This document shows, piece by piece, positions 1 to 7,507 of a stretch of DNA of 64,000 nt. This DNA comes from Bryobacterales bacterium. Lineage in GTDB: Bacteria; Acidobacteriota; Terriglobia; Bryobacterales; Bryobacteraceae. The DNA lies in NCBI GenBank assembly GCA_020851555.1, contig JADZCM010000017.1, positions 1 to 64,000 on the forward strand, written 5' to 3'. How positions within the stretch are numbered: position 1 is the stretch's first letter; each line of letters opens with the position of its first letter. The translations under genes were made by a program, and so were the position numbers. Below the pieces are notes generated by a model. It had not been told where the DNA came from and did not search any database. It was given only the letters and a program-made list of their open reading frames with translations.

Positions 1-134
1 GAGGTCAGCGCTTCAAGCCACTCGGCGCAGACGGGCGTGAGGCGGGCTTCCGCCGGACCTGTGTCCGGCAGGCTGCTCGCCGCGGGCAGCAAACCGGCGG
101 GAGAATCGAACAGGTTCAGGCCCGCGAGCGTCAC
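1..134 (-). CDS. Possible 5' part of a gene running off the left edge
   Basis: A minus-strand frame stays open from about 134 to the window edge and reads like protein (start region VTLAGLNLFDSP, then a Pro/Ala-rich stretch and a CAEWLEAL segment). No ATG lies in this frame before the upstream in-frame stop. A GTG at 132-134 is the best start, but its purine-rich GGAGG (137-141 on the complement) sits only 2 nt away, closer than usual. It would be divergent from the flagellar operon that starts at 368. I do not recognise the family, and the frame could be fortuitous in this GC-rich DNA. Confidence 0.3.
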   Translation of the reverse strand, partial: MTLAGLNLFDSPAGLLPAASSLPDTGPAEARLTPVCAEWLEALT

Positions 135-324
135 GCCCTCCGGTATGCAGAGGAATCGCCAAACGGACGGCGCTCGGGCTCATAGGGTTAGCGGGCGGAC
201 GGGTGTCAAGATCTTGGCGAAGCGCCGGAGACGTCAACAGATTGACTGCCGGCGGACCGTCCTCCATCCATCCTCATCGGCCGGCGGACACGTCTTTACG
301 GGAGTTTGCAAAAGATTGGCGGTT

Positions 325-340
325 CGGCCAGGCATTTGCT
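325..340 (+). promoter_or_regulatory. Sigma-54-like promoter of the flgF operon
   Basis: CGGCCAGGCATTTGCT matches the RpoN -24/-12 consensus (TGGCACGRNNNTTGCW), with GG and GC exactly 10 nt apart and a full TTGCT at -12; the -24 part is imperfect. A start about 12 nt downstream falls near 351, just before the GGAGG ribosome-binding site at 353-357 and the flgF ATG at 368, so the geometry is coherent. GG-N10-GC pairs arise by chance in GC-rich DNA. Confidence 0.45.
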
Positions 341-367
341 CCGACACTCCGCGGAGGCACCGGAATC

Positions 368-1111
368 ATGGATGGGCTGACGATAGCGGCGGCCAGCGGC
401 ATGAAGGCGCGCATGGAGTCCCTCGACATGCTGGCGAACAACCTGGCGAACGCGGCGACGGCGGGCTTCAAAGGCGACCGTGAGTTCTATGGTCTTTATG
501 TGTCGGCTGCCGCCCGCACGGCCGCATCCACCCCCGGCGCGCCTGCCACCTTGCCCGTCATCGAGCGGCACTGGACGGATTTCTCGCAGGGGACTTTGAA
601 CTTCACCGGCAATCCCTTGGACCTGGCCATTTCGGGGCGGGGTTTCTTTGCGGTCAACGGTCCGCATGGGCCCTTGTATACGCGCAACGGCAACTTCCAT
701 CTTTCGGCCGCGGGGGTTCTGACGTCGGCGGAGGGCTACCCCGTGCGGCTGGCGGGTGGAGGGGAGTTCCGCACTATTTCGCCCGGTCCCATCGAGGTCT
801 CGGCCGACGGCGCCGTGACCCAGGACGGCGCGGTTGCCGGCCGGATCGATGTGGTGGACTTCCCCGACCCGGCGGTATTGTCCAAGCACGCCGCCGGCTA
901 CTTCGTCGCGCCCGCAGGAGCGGCGCCGCAGGCGGCCGCGGCCTTCGAGGTGCGTCAAAGAACCCTGGAGGGGTCCAACGTGGGGCCGGCCGAAGGGGCG
1001 GTGCGCCTGGTGAGCGTGATTCGCCAGTTCGAAATGCTCCAGCGTGCCGTCGCGCTGGGCGGCGAGATGAACCGCCGGGCCATAGAGGAGGTGGCGCGCG
1101 TGGGATCCTGA
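368..1111 (+). CDS. flgF: Flagellar basal-body rod protein FlgF
   Basis: Proximal rod protein of the flagellar axial structure, exported by the flagellar type III apparatus. The 247-residue product starts with the rod-family N-terminus (MDGLTIAAASGMKARMESL, then NNLANAATAGFK, about residues 22-36). It carries the conserved central motif QGTLNFTGNPLDLAISGRGFF (about 74-95) and ends in a helical C-terminal segment (VRLVSVIRQFEMLQRAV) that pairs with the N-terminal helix. The frame is open from 203, but the ATG at 368 with GGAGG 10 nt upstream gives the family-standard N-terminus. First gene of flgF-flgG-flgA-flgH-flgI-flgJ. FlgF rather than FlgG is chosen because of its shorter length, lower conservation and position before an unmistakable flgG. 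Confidence 0.9.
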   Translation: MDGLTIAAASGMKARMESLDMLANNLANAATAGFKGDREFYGLYVSAAARTAASTPGAPATLPVIERHWTDFSQGTLNFTGNPLDLAISGRGFFAVNGPHGPLYTRNGNFHLSAAGVLTSAEGYPVRLAGGGEFRTISPGPIEVSADGAVTQDGAVAGRIDVVDFPDPAVLSKHAAGYFVAPAGAAPQAAAAFEVRQRTLEGSNVGPAEGAVRLVSVIRQFEMLQRAVALGGEMNRRAIEEVARVGS

Positions 1112-1179
1112 CGCCGCTGGCTCACGCACGCGGTGGGGCGCAAAGCGCCCGACCGCGGCCGTAAGGGAGCGGAAAAGAG

Positions 1180-1971
1180 ATGATCCGAGCACTTTACAGC
1201 GCCGCCAGCGGCATGACGGCGCAACAGTTGAACGTGGACAACATCGCCCACAATCTGGCCAACGCCAATACGGTGGGCTACAAGGCGCGCCGCGCCCAGT
1301 TTCAGGACCTGCTCTACCAGGACCTGGTGACGCCGGGCGCTTCGGCCGGCCAGCAGACCGTGGTTCCCACCGGCCTTCAGCTCGGCTTGGGAACCCGCGC
1401 CGCGTCCAACGAGATCGTGTTCTCCCAGGGCAATTACGCGGCTACCGGCAACCCGCTCGACATGGTGATCCAGGGCCGCGGCTTTTTCCAGGTGCGGCTG
1501 GCTTCGGGCGAGATCGGGTACACGCGCGGCGGTTCGTTTCACCTGGACCGCGACGGCAACGTGGTCACCAGCGACGGGGATCCCCTGGAGCCGCAGGTCA
1601 CCATCCCGCCGGACGCCCAGTCCATCGCCATCGCTCCCGACGGCACGGTCAGTTACACGCAACCGGGGCAGACAGCGGCGCAACTGGCGGGGCAGGTTCA
1701 ACTCGCCAACTTCCAGAATCCGGCCGGCCTGAACAGCATCGGGCGCAACCTCTACCTGCCGACCGACGCCTCCGGCGATCCGACCATAGGGACGCCGGGC
1801 GGGCAGGAGGGGATCGGAAGCCTGCTCCAAGGCTACCTGGAGCAGTCCAACGTGAGCGTGGTCGAGGAGTTCATTAACCTGATCGTGAGCCAGCGGGCCT
1901 ACGAGGCGAATTCCAAGGTGGTGAAAGCCGCCGACGAGATGTACCAGCAGATCAACAACCTGACACGATGA
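1180..1971 (+). CDS. flgG: Flagellar distal rod protein FlgG
   Basis: Distal rod subunit that passes through the P- and L-rings. The 263-residue product matches the family length of about 260. It has the N-terminal signature MIRALYSAASGMTAQQ with NIAHNLANANTVGYKA (about 22-37), the central SQGNYAATGNPLDMVIQGRGFF motif (about 87-108) and the C-terminal signature SNVSVVEEFINLIVSQRAYEANSKVV near residues 227-252. GGGAG lies upstream of the ATG. It follows flgF by 68 bp, and its stop overlaps the flgA start (ATGA), so the two are translationally coupled. Confidence 0.97.
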   Translation: MIRALYSAASGMTAQQLNVDNIAHNLANANTVGYKARRAQFQDLLYQDLVTPGASAGQQTVVPTGLQLGLGTRAASNEIVFSQGNYAATGNPLDMVIQGRGFFQVRLASGEIGYTRGGSFHLDRDGNVVTSDGDPLEPQVTIPPDAQSIAIAPDGTVSYTQPGQTAAQLAGQVQLANFQNPAGLNSIGRNLYLPTDASGDPTIGTPGGQEGIGSLLQGYLEQSNVSVVEEFINLIVSQRAYEANSKVVKAADEMYQQINNLTR

Positions 1972-2861
1972 TCGCGGAACTGCTCTTGGCGTCACTGGCG
2001 GCCGGCTGCATTGCGGTGGAGGGCGAACAGGTGCTCGCCCGCGACCTGGCGGCAGCCGAACCGGCCTTCGCCGCCCTGCCCCCGGAAACGCCCTTCGGCT
2101 ACGCACCCGCTCCCGGAGCGCGCCGGGCGTTTCACGCCGAGGAACTCCGGCGGCGGGCTAAACCACACGAACTCTCCCTGGCGCCCGGCGCGACAGTCTG
2201 CGTCGTTCGCCCCCTGGAACCGCTCACGCGAGAGCGGTTGCTCACCTCGATGCGGGCCTCCCTTTCGGAGTTGGAGGCCCGGATCGAAGTGGTCGATCTC
2301 GCGCGGACCGGCGTGCCTCGCGGCGAATTGCAGTTCCCCCCAGGCGGATTGAGCCGTCCGCCCGCGGCCGACCCCGGCCGGCCGGTGTTGTGGAAAGGCT
2401 ATGTGCTATACGGCCAACGGCGCCGCTTCCCGGTGTGGGCCAAGGTCAGGGTGGCCGCCGAAGCGGTCCGGGCGGTGGCGCTGCGCGACCTGAAGGCCGG
2501 GGAGTTGGTCGAAGCAGGGGATTTGCAGGTTCGCTCCGCCGAGGCGTTCCCTTTCGGCGAGCCCGTAGCGATGTCGATTGAGCAGGCCGCGGGAAAGATC
2601 CTGCGCGGACCGGTTGCCGCCGGGTCGTCCATCCCGCTGCGCCTGCTCCAGACGCCGCCCGAGGTCAGGCGCGGCGACCAGGTGCGGGTCCGGGCCTCAA
2701 GCGGCGGCGCCACGATTCAGATCACGGCGCGGGCCGAGACTGCCGGTTCGACGGGAGATACGGTTGTGGTGCTCAATCCGGCGAGCGGGAAGCGCTTCCG
2801 GGCGCGGGTGGAAGGCCTGGGAATCGTGTCGGTCCGCAATGCGATGGGAGACGAGAGATGA
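1968..2861 (+). CDS. flgA: Flagellar P-ring assembly chaperone FlgA
   Basis: Periplasmic chaperone that helps FlgI assemble into the P-ring. The 297-residue product begins with a short hydrophobic leader (MIAELLLASLAAGCIA). A weakly conserved N-terminal half is followed by a SAF domain from about residue 165 (ALRDLKAGELVEAGDLQVR, with AAGKILRGPVAAGSSIP near 205-223). The C-terminal FlgA domain ends VEGLGIVSVRN. The start overlaps flgG by 4 bp and the stop overlaps flgH by 4 bp (both ATGA). Placement directly before flgH and flgI fits the role. Confidence 0.9.
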   Translation: MIAELLLASLAAGCIAVEGEQVLARDLAAAEPAFAALPPETPFGYAPAPGARRAFHAEELRRRAKPHELSLAPGATVCVVRPLEPLTRERLLTSMRASLSELEARIEVVDLARTGVPRGELQFPPGGLSRPPAADPGRPVLWKGYVLYGQRRRFPVWAKVRVAAEAVRAVALRDLKAGELVEAGDLQVRSAEAFPFGEPVAMSIEQAAGKILRGPVAAGSSIPLRLLQTPPEVRRGDQVRVRASSGGATIQITARAETAGSTGDTVVVLNPASGKRFRARVEGLGIVSVRNAMGDER

Positions 2862-3556
2862 GAAACCGGTCAAAGCTGGCCGTGGCGGGCGTGATTGCGG
2901 CCGCCTGGTTCCCGCTGTCATTCATGGGCGAAGACAAGACCCGGCCTCCGGCGTCGCCGCTTGACGCCTACGTCGCCGAGGCGGCCGGGCGAACCACGAC
3001 ATCCGGCGGTTCTTCCGCCGGGAGCATCTGGAGCGCGTCGGGCCGTCTCGCCGATCTGGTGCGGGATCCACGCGCCAGGGCGGTGGACGACGTGGTGACC
3101 GTGCTGGTGGTCGAGCGCGCCTCGGCCGCCGCCAAGGGAACCACCAAGTCGGCCCGCGCCTCGAGCGCCAAAAGCAGCCTCGGGCCGGTGGCGGGGATCA
3201 CCCGCACGCCTCTGGCCGGGCTGGCCGGCGTGAGCGGCGGCCAGCAACTGGCGGGAGAAGGCGCCACCAGCCGGGAGAGCGTGCTGGAAACCACGCTCAC
3301 GGCGCGCGTGACGGGTGTGCTTCCCAATGGATCTCTGCTCGTCGAAGGATCGAAAACCGTGCAGGTAAACGCGGAGCAGCAGACGGTGGTCGTCCGCGGG
3401 GTGGCGCGGCCGAGCGACCTGACGCCGCAGAACGTCATCCGGTCCGACCGTCTGGCGAACCTGGAAGTGCGCATCAACGGCAAGGGCGTGGTGGGCGACG
3501 CCGTCCGGCGCCCGTTCTTCCTGTATCGCCTGCTTCTGGGGCTGCTGCCCTTCTGA
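2858..3556 (+). CDS. flgH: Flagellar L-ring protein FlgH, without a lipobox cysteine
   Basis: Outer-membrane ring through which the distal rod passes. The 232-residue product has an N-terminal hydrophobic leader (about residues 8-23). The FlgH core follows: SIWSASGRLADLVRDPRAR (about 56-74), DDVVTVLV, LTARVTGVLPNGSLLVEGSK and VVVRGVARPSDLTPQNVIRS, ending in a hydrophobic tail. FlgH of enteric bacteria is a lipoprotein acylated on a Cys after the leader. This protein has no cysteine anywhere, so it cannot be lipidated in that way. It lies between flgA (4-bp overlap) and flgI (12-bp gap). Confidence 0.93.
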   Translation: MRNRSKLAVAGVIAAAWFPLSFMGEDKTRPPASPLDAYVAEAAGRTTTSGGSSAGSIWSASGRLADLVRDPRARAVDDVVTVLVVERASAAAKGTTKSARASSAKSSLGPVAGITRTPLAGLAGVSGGQQLAGEGATSRESVLETTLTARVTGVLPNGSLLVEGSKTVQVNAEQQTVVVRGVARPSDLTPQNVIRSDRLANLEVRINGKGVVGDAVRRPFFLYRLLLGLLPF

Positions 3557-3568
3557 GGGGGAATCGCG

Positions 3569-4675
3569 ATGAGACCGCATCCGCGCCTGACGGCCCTCTG
3601 GCTGTCCGCGGCTCTGGCCTCCGGCCAGGGCGCCGTGCGGCTGAAGGAACTGGCGTCATTGGAGGGCGCACGCGACAACCAGTTGATCGGTTACGGCCTG
3701 GTGGTGGGGCTGGCGGGCACGGGCGACCGGCGCCAGACGGTGTTTTCGGCCCAGTCTCTCACCAACCTCCTGGAGAGGATGGGCGTCAGCGTTCCCTCCA
3801 CGGCCATTCGCGTGAACAACACCGCCGCCGTCATCGTAACCGGCACGCTGCCTCCCTTCGCGCAGCCCGGCACGCGGGTGGACGTCACGGCTGCCGCCAT
3901 CGGCGATGCGTCCAACCTGCAAGGAGGGCTGCTGCTGCTCACCAGCCTCCTGGGCGCCGATGGACAAACCTACGCCGTGGCGCAAGGCCCGGTAGTCACC
4001 GGAGGCTTCGTGGCGGGACGGGGAGGCACCAGCCAGACCGTGAACCACCCCACGGTGGGACGGGTGCCGTCAGGCGCCATCGTCGAACGCGCGCCGCCCT
4101 CGGCCGAGCCGGGCGGCTTCCTCCGCCTGCAACTCAGGCGGGTTGACTTCACCACGGCGGCCAGGATCGCCGAAGTCATCAACCGGAAATTCGCCTCCGA
4201 AGGCGGTCCCGCGCCCGCCCGCGCCGAGAACTCCGGCTTGGTGAGCGTGCAGGTGCCCGAGCGCTACCGGGATCGCACGACGGACTTCATGGCGGAACTG
4301 GAGTCGCTCTCCGTGGAGACCGACCGCCCCGCGCGGGTGGTGGTCAACGAGCGCACCGGCACTATCGTAATGGGCAAGGAAGTGCGCATCTCGCCGGTCG
4401 CGGTCATGCACGGCAACCTCACCGTGGAGATCCAGACCAGTTTCACCGTGTCCCAGCCCGCGCCGCTCAGTTCCGGGACCACCGAGGTCGTGCCGCAGGT
4501 CGGGGTGGGGATCAAAGAAGAGAAGGCCCGCAACCTGGTGCTGAAAGAAGGGGCGACCGTCGAGGAACTGGTGCGGGCGCTGGCCAGCATTGGAAGCACG
4601 CCTCGCGACATTATCGCCATCCTGCAAAGCCTGGCCGGCGCAGGCGCGCTGGAGGCCGAACTGGAGGTGCTCTGA
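3569..4675 (+). CDS. flgI: Flagellar P-ring protein FlgI
   Basis: Periplasmic ring subunit around the rod. The 368-residue product fits the family length. A Sec leader (about residues 1-20) precedes the FlgI signature VRLKELASLEGARDNQLIGYGLVVGL, then GTGDRRQTVFSAQSL and a SNLQGGLLLLTSLLGADGQ block near 112-130. The C-terminus contains ERTGTIVMGKEVRISPVAVMHGNLTV (about 264-289) and ends VEELVRALASIGSTPRDIIAILQSL..GAL. GAGGGGG stands upstream of the ATG. The gene stops one base before the flgJ-like ATG. Confidence 0.96.
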   Translation: MRPHPRLTALWLSAALASGQGAVRLKELASLEGARDNQLIGYGLVVGLAGTGDRRQTVFSAQSLTNLLERMGVSVPSTAIRVNNTAAVIVTGTLPPFAQPGTRVDVTAAAIGDASNLQGGLLLLTSLLGADGQTYAVAQGPVVTGGFVAGRGGTSQTVNHPTVGRVPSGAIVERAPPSAEPGGFLRLQLRRVDFTTAARIAEVINRKFASEGGPAPARAENSGLVSVQVPERYRDRTTDFMAELESLSVETDRPARVVVNERTGTIVMGKEVRISPVAVMHGNLTVEIQTSFTVSQPAPLSSGTTEVVPQVGVGIKEEKARNLVLKEGATVEELVRALASIGSTPRDIIAILQSLAGAGALEAELEVL

Positions 4676-4676
4676 G

Positions 4677-4991
4677 ATGCGCGTGACCGGCCCGGCGGCG
4701 CAGGACGCCCCGCTCGAAGCCGCGCCGCCACACCAAGGGGAAGCGGCCAGGCTGGCCGAAGCGGCTCGCCAGTTCGAAGCCCTGCTGGTGGCGCAGTTGC
4801 TCAAGGCGGCGCGGGCGGATTCGGAAGGATGGATGGGCGCCGGGGAGGACACGTCAGCCGCATCCGTTCTGGAGCTGGCCGAAGAGCAGTTTGCGGCCGC
4901 GCTTGCCGCACAGGGCGGTTTGGGTCTGGCGGGCCTGATCGTTTCAGGTCTGAGCGCGCCGCCGGAGCCGGGCCTGGAACCCCGGGGGTGA
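4677..4991 (+). CDS. flgJ: FlgJ-type rod-binding protein (rod-binding domain only)
   Basis: The 104-residue product matches only the N-terminal rod-binding part of FlgJ: the segment AARQFEALLVAQLLKAAR (about 28-45) is the typical FEalll.qllk.mr helix. It lacks the C-terminal peptidoglycan hydrolase domain of the ~310-residue dual-domain FlgJ of gammaproteobacteria. The start at 4677 follows the flgI stop by one base; the frame is open further upstream inside flgI. Rod penetration of the wall would need a separate enzyme, and the transglycosylase at 6112-6795 is the obvious candidate. Last gene of the + flagellar arm. Confidence 0.85.
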   Translation: MRVTGPAAQDAPLEAAPPHQGEAARLAEAARQFEALLVAQLLKAARADSEGWMGAGEDTSAASVLELAEEQFAAALAAQGGLGLAGLIVSGLSAPPEPGLEPRG

Positions 4992-5014
4992 AGGCTGGTG
5001 GTTGAACCAAAGCC

Positions 5015-5126
5015 GGCGGCGCCTGCCGCCAGGGGCTTACCGCCACACCCGCCGGACAAGTCCGATGACTTGCCCCACGGCGGCGCGGACGGCCGCTTCC
5101 ATATGCGGGGTAAGACGCCGGTCTTA
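5015..5126. terminator. Two hairpins in the flgJ/fliS convergent gap
   Basis: The 229-bp gap between convergent flgJ and fliS holds two perfect inverted repeats: GGCGGC-4 nt-GCCGCC at 5015-5030 and TAAGAC-4 nt-GTCTTA at 5111-5126. Neither is followed by a clear T tract on either strand, so intrinsic termination is possible but unproven. I see no gene in 4992-5220. Confidence 0.3.
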
Positions 5127-5220
5127 TCCGGATTAGCCTGGTTGCGGATCCTCCGGCCAGCCGCCCGCCGGAATGCGAGAGGGGTGCTGCCCCGATGGGG
5201 TGCGCCGGCGAGGTCCGCCG

Positions 5221-5682
5221 CTATGCGCTCCAGCTTTGTCCGGCGTACTCCGGAGTTCCGGCCGGCCGGTCCTCCAGGTACGGGTGGCCAAGCGCGGCGG
5301 CGGCCGGCGGGGGAGAGTCGATGGCGACTTGCTGCCACGCCTCCGCCAGCGTGCTCAGCAGTCCCAGAACCTCGTTCAGCGGTTCCACCCGCTGGTGGTA
5401 GTTGGCGTCCACCAGCCTGCCCTGTATGTAGTTGTAGAGGCTGGCGAGCCTGCGGCTTATTTCGCCGCCCGCTTCCGGGTCGAGCGCGTTGCTCAACTCC
5501 GCAACGGCCTGCGACGCGGCCGACATGGAGGCGGCCCGCCCCGCAACATCGCCGCTTTCGAGGTGTTCTCTGGTTTCGCGGACTCTGTCGATGGCCACTC
5601 GGTAAAGGATCCTCACCAATTCCAACGGATCCGCCGCCAGAATCCTGCTCTCCAGGTACGCGTCATGCGGGGTGCTCGCCAT
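5221..5682 (-). CDS. fliS: Flagellin export chaperone FliS
   Basis: Cytosolic chaperone that binds flagellin C-termini and prevents premature polymerisation. The 153-residue product is all-helical with the FliS pattern: AYLESRILAADPLELVRILYRVAIDRV (about 7-33), REHLESGDVAGRAASMSAASQAVAELSNALD and ISRRLASLYNYIQGRLVDAN, with a Pro-rich C-terminal tail. The start at 5682 is preferred over one 8 codons upstream because AGGAG lies 8 nt before it. It is 61 bp downstream of flaG. No fliD or flagellin gene is in the window. Confidence 0.88.
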   Translation of the reverse strand: MASTPHDAYLESRILAADPLELVRILYRVAIDRVRETREHLESGDVAGRAASMSAASQAVAELSNALDPEAGGEISRRLASLYNYIQGRLVDANYHQRVEPLNEVLGLLSTLAEAWQQVAIDSPPPAAAALGHPYLEDRPAGTPEYAGQSWSA

Positions 5683-5743
5683 CGTGCCGTCTCCTGAGAC
5701 ACTCATCGGCTGCGATAACGGCAGGTTCCAGGCAAGTGGCCGG

Positions 5744-6025
5744 TCATGGATTCCCGCCGATGTCCTGCGCCATTTTCAGAACGTATTCCGGTGGAATCTG
5801 GCGGATCACGTCTTTGGTCACTTTATCCACAACCCGGATCACCGCCCGCTGTGTCGAGCGGTCCAACAGGAAAGTCAGCTCGCTGTTAGATCCGAACATC
5901 TCCGCCGCGTTTACAGCCTTGACCGCCTGGACAATCTCCCGGTTTTCGGCCGCGCGCTGCGTATCGACGGGCGCGACCGGCGCCGCCAAGGCGGGCCCAG
6001 GTCTTTGCGCTGGTGCGATTTCCAT
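5744..6025 (-). CDS. flaG: FlaG family flagellar protein
   Basis: The 93-residue product has the FlaG-family layout: a variable Pro/Ala N-terminus, a helix with AVKAVNAAEMFGSNSELTF (about 35-53), then the conserved C-terminal unit LDRSTQRAVIRVVDKVTKDVIRQIPPE (about 54-80). FlaG proteins influence filament length in some bacteria and usually sit next to fliD/fliS. GAGGAGG lies 5 nt upstream of the ATG. It heads a two-gene - unit with fliS, with a sigma-28-like promoter upstream. Confidence 0.85.
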   Translation of the reverse strand: MEIAPAQRPGPALAAPVAPVDTQRAAENREIVQAVKAVNAAEMFGSNSELTFLLDRSTQRAVIRVVDKVTKDVIRQIPPEYVLKMAQDIGGNP

Positions 6026-6101
6026 AGCCGCCTCCTCGAGGGCGCCTGAGCCGGCAGGGCCTCAAGGCCCGTCCGCCCCGGTGTACCCGCCCTCGACTAG
6101 C

Positions 6102-6128
6102 TCATCGGCCGGTGATGCCCTTGTTTGA
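6102..6128 (-). promoter_or_regulatory. Sigma-28 (FliA)-like promoter for flaG-fliS
   Basis: On the - strand GCCGATGA (complement of 6102-6109) differs by one base from the flagellar sigma-28 -10 element GCCGATAA. An A-rich TCAAACAA (complement of 6121-6128) lies exactly 11 nt upstream, although it matches the TAAAGTTT -35 only in part. Transcription would start near 6095, about 70 nt before flaG. Late flagellar genes such as flaG and fliS are typical FliA targets. Confidence 0.45.
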
Positions 6129-6795
6129 GCAGCGGCATTCCGCCCCGTTCCCGCCGATCTGGTTAGGCGTGAGATTGGCGCTCTTTCTGCTGGCCCTTAT
6201 CGGCGCCCGCGCGGCCGACACGGCGGAAGTCCAGCGATCGAGCGTCCGGCTCATGCGCGCTTCGCTCGAAACACAGCGAACCGCCGTAGCCCGTATGCGG
6301 ACCAATGCCATGAACAGGTTGCGGACCGCGCTTTACCGGGGCCCTTCAGGCGTTCCGGCGCAATGGCCGCTTCCGGTGGTCCCCGGCTGCCGTCCGCTGC
6401 CGGAACGGGAGATTGCGGGGCTTGCCGAACGGGCCGGCGCGCGGGTGGGAATAGCCCCGGGTTTGCTGCGGGCGGTGATCGACGTGGAGTCGGCGGGTCT
6501 GCCCTGCGCCGTCAGCCGGAAGGGCGCGTTGGGGCTCATGCAACTGATGCCGGCGACGGCGCTGGATCTCCAGGTGGAGAGACCCTTCGACCCCGGTGAA
6601 AACGTGGCCGCGGGCGCCAGGTACCTGAAGCAACTGCTGGCGCGATACGGAGGCGATTTGACACTCGCCCTCGGCGCCTACAACGCCGGTCCCTCCCGGG
6701 TCGACGGCATCGGCGGCGTGCCCGGCATCCCCGAAACCACGGACTATATCGGGCGGGTACTCTCACGCCTGGGCTCGGCGGAGACCGTCGAATGA
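6112..6795 (+). CDS. Exported lytic transglycosylase (SLT domain)
   Basis: Peptidoglycan-cleaving enzyme of the soluble lytic transglycosylase type. The 227-residue product has an N-terminal membrane/signal segment (about 17-35), a short linker, then an SLT domain: LLRAVIDVESAG with catalytic Glu near 126, GALGLMQLMPATA (about 138-150), ENVAAGARYLKQLL and LALGAYNAGPSRV (about 186-197). All catalytic-site motifs are intact. The start is GTG 6112 or ATG 6115; neither has a strong ribosome-binding site. Lying inside the flagellar cluster, it probably supplies the wall-cutting activity missing from the short FlgJ. Confidence 0.85.
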   Translation: MMPLFEQRHSAPFPPIWLGVRLALFLLALIGARAADTAEVQRSSVRLMRASLETQRTAVARMRTNAMNRLRTALYRGPSGVPAQWPLPVVPGCRPLPEREIAGLAERAGARVGIAPGLLRAVIDVESAGLPCAVSRKGALGLMQLMPATALDLQVERPFDPGENVAAGARYLKQLLARYGGDLTLALGAYNAGPSRVDGIGGVPGIPETTDYIGRVLSRLGSAETVE

Positions 6796-6808
6796 CGGCT
6801 GCCGGAGC

Positions 6809-7450
6809 CTACTTTTTCGTTCCAGGCTCCGGTCCGACGCGGAACACAACGATGTTTTGCAGCACGACCGGCGTGCGAGGCTTGTCGTTGGGGTCGCGCG
6901 GCACCCGGGCGATCTTGCCCACCAGGGACTGGCCGTCCACCACCTGCCCGAAGATGGTGTGCTTCCCGTTGAGGTAGGTGGTGGGGACCTCCGTGATGAA
7001 GAACTGAGTGCTGGTGGATTTGGGCCCGGCGTTGGCCATGGCCAGTTTGCCCGGCGTGTTGAACTCCAGCGAGGAACGGTCCCACTCGTCCGGAATCGTG
7101 AATCCGCCGTCTCCCGTACCGGTGCCCAGCGGGTCGCCTCCCTGGATCATGAAATTCGGGATGACCCGGTGGAAGATGGTCCCGTTGTAGAGCGGGGTCT
7201 GCCGCGTCTGCCCGGTCTTCGGATCACGCCACGGCTTGGTTCCCATGGCCAGCCCGACGAAACTGCGCACCGTCTCGGGCGACTCCCTCTCGTACAACTG
7301 CACCGTAATGGCGCCCATCGACGTGTTCAGCACGGCGTACAGGCCGTTCCTGCGCCCCTTGGCCTGTTCTTCCGTGGCCTGGGGGACCGCTTGAGGTGTT
7401 TGTGCGAACATAATTGCCCCAAAGAGAAGACCGCATACCCATCGAATCAT
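6809..7450 (-). CDS. Exported cyclophilin-type peptidyl-prolyl isomerase
   Basis: Prolyl cis-trans isomerase for periplasmic protein folding. The 213-residue product starts with a Sec leader (MIRWVCGLLFGAIMFAQ). It has the cyclophilin landmarks FHRVIPNFMIQGGDP (about 96-110, catalytic Arg in FHR), GKLAMANAGPKSTSTQFFI (about 135-153; the family has ANxGPxTNxSQFFI) and LNGKHTIFGQVVDG (about 160-173). It is transcribed away from the transglycosylase and lies 57 bp after fliJ. A specific flagellar role is not implied. Confidence 0.9.
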   Translation of the reverse strand: MIRWVCGLLFGAIMFAQTPQAVPQATEEQAKGRRNGLYAVLNTSMGAITVQLYERESPETVRSFVGLAMGTKPWRDPKTGQTRQTPLYNGTIFHRVIPNFMIQGGDPLGTGTGDGGFTIPDEWDRSSLEFNTPGKLAMANAGPKSTSTQFFITEVPTTYLNGKHTIFGQVVDGQSLVGKIARVPRDPNDKPRTPVVLQNIVVFRVGPEPGTKK

Positions 7451-7507
7451 GTTGTGTTTCCTCGCGAAGACTTTCAGGGTAGCAGACTGGACCCCCGGGG
7501 CGGGCGC

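Noticed and set aside
955..2106. Long - strand open frame opposite flgF/flgG
   Set aside because: Its translation is Arg/Pro/His-rich low-complexity antisense of a clear flgG; GC-rich DNA opens such frames routinely.
4998..6128. 376-codon + strand frame over the fliS/flaG region
   Set aside because: It is antisense to two recognisable genes and its composition (Arg, Pro, Ser, Cys) is not protein-like.
5744..6128. Transglycosylase start moved upstream of 6112
   Set aside because: An in-frame stop (TAG at 6098-6100) closes the frame just upstream, so the start must be GTG 6112 or ATG 6115.
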